Below, piece by piece: positions 25,387 through 30,247 of a stretch of DNA of 30,247 bases. The DNA lies in contig JAEZCN010000121.1 in assembly GCA_023433515.1 (NCBI GenBank), positions 1 through 30,247 of the forward strand. Reading direction: 5' to 3'. The notes under the pieces were generated by a model that saw only the letters and a list, made by a program, of their open reading frames with translations, had not been told where the DNA came from and ran no database searches. A program made the position numbers and the translations under genes. Source of the DNA: Pseudomonadota bacterium (GTDB lineage: Bacteria > Pseudomonadota > Gammaproteobacteria > Steroidobacterales > Steroidobacteraceae). Within the stretch, counting starts at the first letter, position 1. Each line of letters opens with the position of its first letter.

Positions 25387-25731
25387 TCAGGAGAGGGCGG
25401 GAGGCGCGCGCGCGGTCTGTGCGCGTCGCAGCGGGGTCGGGATCGTCTGGCTATCCAGTTCCGGGAGCTTCGACGTCGCGAGCGGCGTCGACAGCGCGGG
25501 CTGGATCATCGCGAGTGGCGCGCCCAGCAGCGGCGCGACGCAGTAGGCGCAATGCGGCGCCGTCGATGTCTCGCCCGGGATCTCGATGGTCTCGGTCTTG
25601 CCGCGGTCGTTCGAGCAGACCCTGGCCTGCACCTGGAATCCTTCCGCGGTCGGCACGACGTCGGACGGGATCAGCACGCGCAGTGTCAGCGCCGCGAGCA
25701 GCAGCGGGAAAACGAGACTCCGGAAGCGCAT
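25387..25731 (-). CDS. DUF2946-like small exported or membrane protein with CxxC/His
   Basis: A 114-residue protein with an N-terminal hydrophobic helix (FRSLVFPLLLAALTLRVLIP, about 3-21) after a basic start. The conserved part carries Cys39 and the cluster H60-C61-A-Y-C64, followed by a second, weaker hydrophobic stretch. Size, layout and the HCxxC site fit the DUF2946 family, whose genes are often found beside PCuAC and copper-receptor genes in proteobacteria. That fits the fusion gene 75 bp downstream. A metal-handling role is inferred, not shown. The ATG at 25731 begins at the hydrophobic helix and lies 28 bp after the photolyase stop; a GTG six codons upstream is an alternative. Confidence 0.75.
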   Translation of the reverse strand: MRFRSLVFPLLLAALTLRVLIPSDVVPTAEGFQVQARVCSNDRGKTETIEIPGETSTAPHCAYCVAPLLGAPLAMIQPALSTPLATSKLPELDSQTIPTPLRRAQTARAPPALS

Positions 25732-25759
25732 GGATCGCAGGCGTGTCACGCCGCGGATT

Positions 25760-27235
25760 CTAGCCCAAAGGCCTGCGCGAGGGTGTTCGTCGTGACGCGG
25801 TCGCCAGGTGCCGCCTGGCGGTCTCGAGAAAGCGGCGCCGCGCGAAATCGTGTTCGACGACCGGTCGAGGGTAGTTTGTCCCCAGGCGCACGCCCGCATG
25901 GGCGAGGACGTTGGCCGGGGCTTCCCAGGGCGCGTGGATGAAACGTCTGGGCAACGACGCGAGTTCCGGGACCCAGGTGCGCACATAGGCCCCTTCAGGG
26001 TCGAACTTCCGGCCTTGCGTGACCGGATTGAAGATGCGGAACCAGGGTTGTGCATCGCAGCCGCACCCCGCCGCCCATTGCCAGCCCGCATCGTTGTTCG
26101 CCCAGTCGCCGTCGACGAGCCGGTCGAAGTAGTGGCGTTCGCCGCGCCGGAAGTCGATCAACAGGTGTTTGGCGAGGAAACTCGCGGCGATCATGCGCGC
26201 GCGATTGTGGACGAAGCCCGTGGCGAGCAACTGGCGCGCCGCCGCGTCGACGACTGGATAACCCGTATGTCCCTCGACCCAGGCTTGCCATGCCGCTTCG
26301 TCGTCGCGCCAGGGAAAATTTCGCCATGCCGGGCGGAAGGGTTCTTCCAGCAATCGCGGCCGGTCGAACAGGGTCGAATGCGCGAACTCGCGCCACAACA
26401 GCTCGTTGTGGAACGCGCGCAGTGCGTCGGGCGAGAGGTCCGCGAGCGCGCGATCCGCGGCGTGCCACACGGTGCGCGGCGACAGAGTCCCGAACTTGAG
26501 ATCCGCGGACAGGCCGCTCGTGCCTTCGAGATCGAGCCGATCTCGCAACTCGTCGTAGTCCTTCGCGTCGCCCGCGAGCCAGTCCGCGAGCCGCCTGCGC
26601 GCCGCGCGCTCGCCGCCGCGAAGCACGCGCGGATTGCAGGCGAGACCGAGCGACTCGAGCGTCGGCAGGTCGTCGGCCCGCGTCCGGACATCGGCAGCCA
26701 CCATTGCCGGCAGGGGCGGCAGCGATTTCGGCGCCGGCAAGGGCAGGGCGACCGGCGCTTCGCGCCAGAACGCGCGCGCGAACGCGGTGAAGACTGAAAA
26801 AGGTTCGCCGCCCCCGGTGCGCAAACTACCCGGCGCACGCAGCGTCTCGGTATCGAAGCGCTCGAACGGAACGTGCAGCGCCGAGGCGACGCGCCGGTCG
26901 CGTTCGCGACCCAGCGGCGCCACCCAGCTCTGCGCCACGACCCGATCGACCCTCCACTTTCTCGCGACGCGCGGCACCACCTCGACACTGCGGCCGCGAA
27001 CGCAGATCAATCTCGAGCCCAGATGCTCGAGATTCGTGGCCAGCGACGACAACGACTCGAGCAGGAACTGGATGCGAAAAGGTGTGCGATGCGCGGCCTC
27101 CGGCCGCAGGAAGTGCTCGTCGAGCACGAACAGCGGAACGACTTCGGCGCCCCTGCCGGCGGACAGCGCCGCTCGCAACGGCGCGTGGTCCGCGACGCGC
27201 AGATCCTTGCCGCGGAACCAGACGAGCGTGCGCAG
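25760..27235 (-). CDS. phr: DNA photolyase/cryptochrome family protein, apparent CTG start
   Basis: A flavoprotein of about 491 residues that by family repairs cyclobutane pyrimidine dimers with blue light. The N-terminal antenna domain opens with LVWFRGKDLRVADHAPL, the conserved photolyase start. The FAD domain contains TSGLSADLKFGTLS (about 239), the block WREF, GHTGYPVVDAA, HNRARMIAASFL, and NNDAGWQWAAGCGCDAQPWF with electron-transfer tryptophans near 385-387, then FNPVTQGRKFDPEGAYVRTWVPEL. The conserved opening lies between the TAG of the upstream gene (27248) and the first TTG (27178). The only initiator-like codon before LVWFRG is CTG at 27233-27235, so a CTG start is proposed; a TTG start would delete the antenna's first strand. 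It lies in a run with the ExbB-like, DUF2946-like and copper-receptor genes. Confidence 0.87.
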   Translation of the reverse strand: MRTLVWFRGKDLRVADHAPLRAALSAGRGAEVVPLFVLDEHFLRPEAAHRTPFRIQFLLESLSSLATNLEHLGSRLICVRGRSVEVVPRVARKWRVDRVVAQSWVAPLGRERDRRVASALHVPFERFDTETLRAPGSLRTGGGEPFSVFTAFARAFWREAPVALPLPAPKSLPPLPAMVAADVRTRADDLPTLESLGLACNPRVLRGGERAARRRLADWLAGDAKDYDELRDRLDLEGTSGLSADLKFGTLSPRTVWHAADRALADLSPDALRAFHNELLWREFAHSTLFDRPRLLEEPFRPAWRNFPWRDDEAAWQAWVEGHTGYPVVDAAARQLLATGFVHNRARMIAASFLAKHLLIDFRRGERHYFDRLVDGDWANNDAGWQWAAGCGCDAQPWFRIFNPVTQGRKFDPEGAYVRTWVPELASLPRRFIHAPWEAPANVLAHAGVRLGTNYPRPVVEHDFARRRFLETARRHLATASRRTPSRRPLG

Positions 27236-27247
27236 CCGGCTACCGAA

Positions 27248-28138
27248 CTACTTGGAAACGACGCGCAGTTTCCGCAGCAGCTGGCGATCGGCGTAGGTGC
27301 GGCAATCGAGAATCAGCCGATCCTGGAACTGCTGCAGCTGGTGCATCCAGAACATCACGACGATGCACGACACCAGCGCGACGAGAGTCGCGTTGAAGGT
27401 GATGCCGAGGCCCATCGTGACGCCGGAGATGTCGCCACCCATGGCGCCCTGGGCTTCCTGCAGCGCGGCGCCGATGCCGCGCACCGTGCCGACGAAGCCG
27501 ACGGCCGGAATGGCCCACGCGGTGAACCGGACCATCGAAAGCTTGGTGTCGAGGCTGGCCGCTTCGAATTCGCACTCGTCGCGCACGGCTTCGGCGGCGT
27601 CCTGCACGCTGCGGGTCGCGCCGAAACGGTTGTACGCGACCATCAGGAGGCGCGGCAGGAAACTCATCTGCTCGTCCTTGGGCAGGGCTTCGAGCGGGCG
27701 CGAATGCACCCGGGCATCCTCGGGCAAGACGACCTGCGATTCGGCGACTTTCACGTAATCCCGGTCGAGCAGCGCGCGGGCCTTGCGTGTCTCCTGGAAC
27801 TGGCGGGCGAGCAGCAGCAGCGCCCACATGCACAGGGTCACGCAGAGCTGTTGTTCGTGGTCCTTGAGGATCACGTAGATCGAACGCAGCTGGAGAACCT
27901 GGGTTCTCACGTTGGACGTGTTGGTCACCGTGACCCGCTGCGACAACACCGCCTCGGCGCGCGGCCGGATGATCAGCGTCCAGATGCTGTGGATGACGAT
28001 CAGCGAGAGCAACAGTGCCGCGATGCTGTAGATCGCGTCGTCGAGGGCCCAGTTGGCACGGCCTTTGCGCCGCTCTCCGGCGGCCTTGTCGATAGCCGTT
28101 CTGTCGAAGGAACCGGGGGCGTTGTTCTCGGTAGCCAT
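27248..28138 (-). CDS. MotA/TolQ/ExbB-type proton channel family protein
   Basis: A 296-residue inner-membrane protein with four hydrophobic helices (about 36-57, 98-113, 205-227, 241-266) and a large soluble loop between the second and third. The C-terminal half has the family signature AIPAVGFVGTVRGIGAALQEA followed by LGITFNATLVALVSCIVVMFWM. Members usually work with an ExbD/TolR/MotB-like partner to couple proton flow to work at the cell envelope, but no partner gene is visible in the window. A link with the TonB-dependent receptor further along the same strand is conceivable. Its TAG stop is in the same frame as the photolyase gene, 12 bp before the proposed CTG start. Confidence 0.85.
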   Translation of the reverse strand: MATENNAPGSFDRTAIDKAAGERRKGRANWALDDAIYSIAALLLSLIVIHSIWTLIIRPRAEAVLSQRVTVTNTSNVRTQVLQLRSIYVILKDHEQQLCVTLCMWALLLLARQFQETRKARALLDRDYVKVAESQVVLPEDARVHSRPLEALPKDEQMSFLPRLLMVAYNRFGATRSVQDAAEAVRDECEFEAASLDTKLSMVRFTAWAIPAVGFVGTVRGIGAALQEAQGAMGGDISGVTMGLGITFNATLVALVSCIVVMFWMHQLQQFQDRLILDCRTYADRQLLRKLRVVSK

Positions 28139-28256
28139 GCAGTGGACCTGGATGTTGGCAGGGAGAGGAAAAGTGTATGCGTTAGTCGGGGGCCCGACAG
28201 CTTAAGTTCCTTGCCATTGTGACCGGATTGTAACCGCCGTGATATTCGGGCGGCCA

Positions 28257-28286
28257 CCGCCGGCTGGTAGCATCTCCGGCGGTTTT
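28257..28286 (+). terminator. Terminator-like hairpin in the leader of the cysA-like gene
   Basis: CCGCCGG (28257-28263) and CCGGCGG (28276-28282) form a 7-bp GC stem with a 12-nt loop, followed directly by TTTT (28283-28286). It ends 18 bp before the ATG at 28305. An attenuator or a stem that affects translation is possible, because a terminator here would sit between promoter and gene. The T-run is short, and such stems arise easily in GC-rich DNA. Confidence 0.35.
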
Positions 28287-28304
28287 CAGCCCCACGGCCC
28301 ATAC

Positions 28305-30077
28305 ATGTCTATTGCGCTCGACCAAGTCACCAAGCGGTACCAGGAACAACCCGTCGTCAACGACGTATCGATCGAAGTGGGAGAGGGCGAATTCTTCGTG
28401 CTCCTCGGCCCCTCGGGCAGCGGCAAGAGCACCCTGTTGCGGGCCATCGCCGGCCTCACCGGCATCGACCACGGGCGCATCTCGCTGCACGGGAAGGACG
28501 TCACGCACGTGCGCGCCCGCGATCGCGGCGTCGGCCTCGTGTTCCAGAACTACGCGCTGTTCCGGCACATGACGGTGGCCGAGAACATCGAATTCGCGCT
28601 GCGCGTCCGGAAGATGAAATCGGCCGACCGGCGCGCGCGCCGCAAGGAACTGCTCAAACTCGTGGCGCTCGAGGGCATGGACGAGCGACTGCCGGGGCAG
28701 CTTTCGGGTGGTCAGCAGCAGCGTGTCGCGGTCGCGCGCGCGCTCGCACACAAGCCGCAGGTCCTGCTGCTCGACGAGCCCTTCGGCGCGCTCGATCTCA
28801 AGATCCGCGAGGAACTGCGGCGCACGATCCGCGCGGTTCAGCGCGAGCTCGGCATCACGACGGTGCTGGTCACGCACGACCAGGAAGAAGCCTTCGCGCT
28901 GGCCGACACGATCGGTGTCATGAATCACGGCCGCCTGCTCGAAGTCGGCCATCCGAACGACCTTTACACCCAGCCCGCGACGCGTTTCGTCGCGACGTTC
29001 CTCGGCGCGGCCAACCTGTTGCTGGCGTGCCAGACCGTCGACGGCGTCCGTTTCGGCGCGACTCCCGTCAATGCCGAGGGCAACGAGCCCGTGCAGGCGG
29101 GACGCGAACATGAAGTGGTCGCGGTGCTGCGTCCCGAGGAAGTCGAGGTCGCGTCGGCGCGCGAACAGCTGACGTCCGATTTCATCGCGCGCGGCGCGGT
29201 CGAGGAAATCGTCTTCACGGGCGCACTGGAGCGGTTGCGCGTCAGACTGCTCGACGAACCCAGCGCGGCCCAGCTGCTGGGCTCGGGCGCCGCCGGCGAA
29301 GCGCGCGTCGAGATCACGCGCACACAGCCGGAGCGTCGCGACCTGCCGTTGCGCACGGGAGCGCAGGTCGCGTTGGGCGCTCGCCGCCTGCACGTGTTGC
29401 CGACGCCGATTTCCAGTTTCCTCGCGTGCGCGCCCACCGAAGCGCAGGCCGCGGAGATCGCCCGGGAGCCGTTGCTGGAAGGCCTGTCGACGCGCATGAA
29501 GACGCGCGTGGGACTGCGCGCCATCGACGGCCTGGTCGGAACACCGGCGCCGTTCGCCGGCGTCGCCGCGATCGCCGGAGGACCGGATGCGGGACCCACC
29601 GTCGAATGGCTGCTCAAACACGGCGCCGCCGAAGTGCTGGTCCTGCCGCGCAACGCGCCGAGCCCGACGCGGGTGTTCATCCACTGGACCGACGAGGCCG
29701 TGCGTCGCGCGACGCTCGCGGTGTCGGCGAGCCTGCTGCGCCACGTCTCGGCGGAAGCGGTCTATCTCGGCATCGTTCCCGTCGAGGACGCGACGACGGG
29801 CCGCGCCGCGCCGATGCGCCAGCTGCTCGATGCGCGCTCCGAGGCGCATACCGATCACGGCCTCGAGATGCGCACCGAACTCGCGATCGGCGAGACGGTG
29901 AGCGCGCTCACGCGCAATCTTTCGGCGGGTGCCACACAGATGCTGGTACTCGGCATCACGGAGATCACCGAAGCGGGCAGCGCGTATCGTAGTCTGCTCA
30001 ACGCGCAGCCGGGCTGGCCCGTGCTCATCGTGTATCGTCCGGGCGAGGCGCGCATCACGCCCGAGATTGCCGCATGA
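28305..30077 (+). CDS. cysA: CysA-like sulfate/thiosulfate ABC ATPase with USP-like C-terminal extension
   Basis: A 590-residue ABC ATPase; ordinary CysA proteins are about 350-365. Walker A is GPSGSGKST (35-43), the Q-loop is VFQNYALFRHMTV (Q81), the signature LSGGQQQ (133-139), Walker B LLLDEPFGALD (154-164) and the H-loop H191. VFQNYALFRHMTVAENI is the CysA form. A TOBE-like region (about 280-365) follows. The extra part contains VEWLLKHGAAEVLVLPR and then RVFIHWTDEAVRRATLAVSASLLRHVSAEAVYLGIVP and a tail of alternating strands and helices (about 455-585), resembling a universal stress protein fold. ATG 28305 begins at the canonical ABC N-terminus. The following gene encodes a CysT-like permease, supporting sulfate uptake. 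The stress-protein-like tail suggests regulation of the importer (inference). Confidence 0.88.
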   Translation: MSIALDQVTKRYQEQPVVNDVSIEVGEGEFFVLLGPSGSGKSTLLRAIAGLTGIDHGRISLHGKDVTHVRARDRGVGLVFQNYALFRHMTVAENIEFALRVRKMKSADRRARRKELLKLVALEGMDERLPGQLSGGQQQRVAVARALAHKPQVLLLDEPFGALDLKIREELRRTIRAVQRELGITTVLVTHDQEEAFALADTIGVMNHGRLLEVGHPNDLYTQPATRFVATFLGAANLLLACQTVDGVRFGATPVNAEGNEPVQAGREHEVVAVLRPEEVEVASAREQLTSDFIARGAVEEIVFTGALERLRVRLLDEPSAAQLLGSGAAGEARVEITRTQPERRDLPLRTGAQVALGARRLHVLPTPISSFLACAPTEAQAAEIAREPLLEGLSTRMKTRVGLRAIDGLVGTPAPFAGVAAIAGGPDAGPTVEWLLKHGAAEVLVLPRNAPSPTRVFIHWTDEAVRRATLAVSASLLRHVSAEAVYLGIVPVEDATTGRAAPMRQLLDARSEAHTDHGLEMRTELAIGETVSALTRNLSAGATQMLVLGITEITEAGSAYRSLLNAQPGWPVLIVYRPGEARITPEIAA

Positions 30078-30094
30078 AGAAGAGGGCGGCATGA
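30074..30094 (+). other. Six-codon mini-ORF bridging cysA and cysT
   Basis: ATG 30074 overlaps the cysA TGA (ATGA), and its own TGA at 30092 overlaps the cysT ATG (ATGA), encoding MKKRAA. It could pass ribosomes from one gene to the next. The purine-rich AAGAAGAGG inside it is also the likely ribosome site of cysT, so the peptide itself may be meaningless. Confidence 0.25.
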
Positions 30095-30247
30095 AAAACG
30101 TCGGGCAGCGCGAGCCCAATGTCATCCCGGGATTCGGGATCACGCTGGGATTCACCACCTTCTTCCTGTGCGCCATCGTGCTCATTCCGCTGGCGGCGCT
30201 CGTGCTCAAGGCGGCCGGCATGGACTGGGATCGCTTCGTGGGCGTCA
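30091..30247 (+). CDS. cysT: Sulfate/thiosulfate ABC transporter permease, N-terminus (runs off window)
   Basis: The first 52 residues are visible in an open frame. VIPGFGITLGFTTFFLCAIVLIPLAALVLKAAGMDWDRFVG matches in layout the first membrane helix of E. coli CysU/CysT, which begins with LPGFTLSLGTSLLF followed by LPLSALV. The ATG is preceded by AAGAGGGCGGC as ribosome site and lies 13 bp after the cysA stop, so the genes form an operon. By family it is one of two inner-membrane subunits of the sulfate importer. A CysW and a binding protein would be expected beyond the right edge, or on the other side of the genome. Confidence 0.85.
   Translation, partial: MKNVGQREPNVIPGFGITLGFTTFFLCAIVLIPLAALVLKAAGMDWDRFVGV

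Noticed and set aside
25732..26091. A longer version of the DUF2946-like protein starting at 26091
   Set aside because: The added residues are Arg/Pro/Ser-rich out-of-frame shadow of the photolyase gene; the signal-like helix begins at 25731.
28182..30221. A 679-residue antisense frame over cysA
   Set aside because: It has low-complexity Arg/Ala/His composition and no motif, while the opposite strand encodes a complete ABC ATPase.
1..30247. CRISPR arrays, tRNA or rRNA genes, insertion sequences, prophage
   Set aside because: No regularly spaced direct repeats, tRNA-like cloverleaf signatures, transposase or phage proteins were seen on either strand.

Overview
The window is a GC-rich (by eye about two thirds G+C), densely coding chromosomal segment of a Gram-negative bacterium. 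Several genes point to a free-living gammaproteobacterium: a GlrK/QseE-type kinase followed by a QseG-position lipoprotein, SrkA, YbdK-type ligase, CysA/CysT and a TonB-dependent receptor. A Steroidobacter/Nevskia-like lineage is my guess, without proof. No tRNA, rRNA, CRISPR array, insertion sequence or phage gene was seen, and no stretch above 300 bases lacks a gene.

Left part (1-4757): on the minus strand galE, a glrK-like sensor kinase and an outer-membrane-type lipoprotein (cut by the window edge) are packed like an operon. On the plus strand are the stress-response kinase srkA and a small lipoprotein of unknown function. Next (4842-10496, plus) come a very large PAS/GAF/GGDEF/EAL protein, a carboxylate-amine ligase of the YbdK/GCS2 family, and a membrane-anchored protein of unknown function.

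The minus-strand block 13930-10497 encodes a TIGR02001-like outer membrane protein, an ECF-type sigma factor, its zinc-finger anti-sigma factor (4-bp overlap) and a subtilisin-like exported protease (overlapping the anti-sigma gene). The periplasmic end of the anti-sigma factor and the pro-region of the protease share spacing and sequence marks, so the three may form one regulatory circuit.

The middle (14104-20262, plus) holds two more GGDEF-EAL proteins, one with a degenerate GGDEF site, a REP-like hairpin and an MFS transporter. With the 4842-8522 gene, this makes three double-domain cyclic-di-GMP proteins in 14 kb. A secreted propeller protein with two duplicated C-terminal jelly-roll-like domains faces the transporter gene.

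The right part (28138-22657, minus) is a tight run: a MotA/TolQ/ExbB-type channel protein, a DNA photolyase that appears to begin at a CTG codon, a DUF2946-like small Cys/His protein, and an 884-residue protein that fuses a complete PCuAC copper-chaperone domain to a TonB-dependent receptor. That fusion is the most striking item. At the right end (plus) a CysA-like ATPase with a universal-stress-protein-like C-terminal extension starts a sulfate-type importer operon, followed by cysT, which leaves the window.
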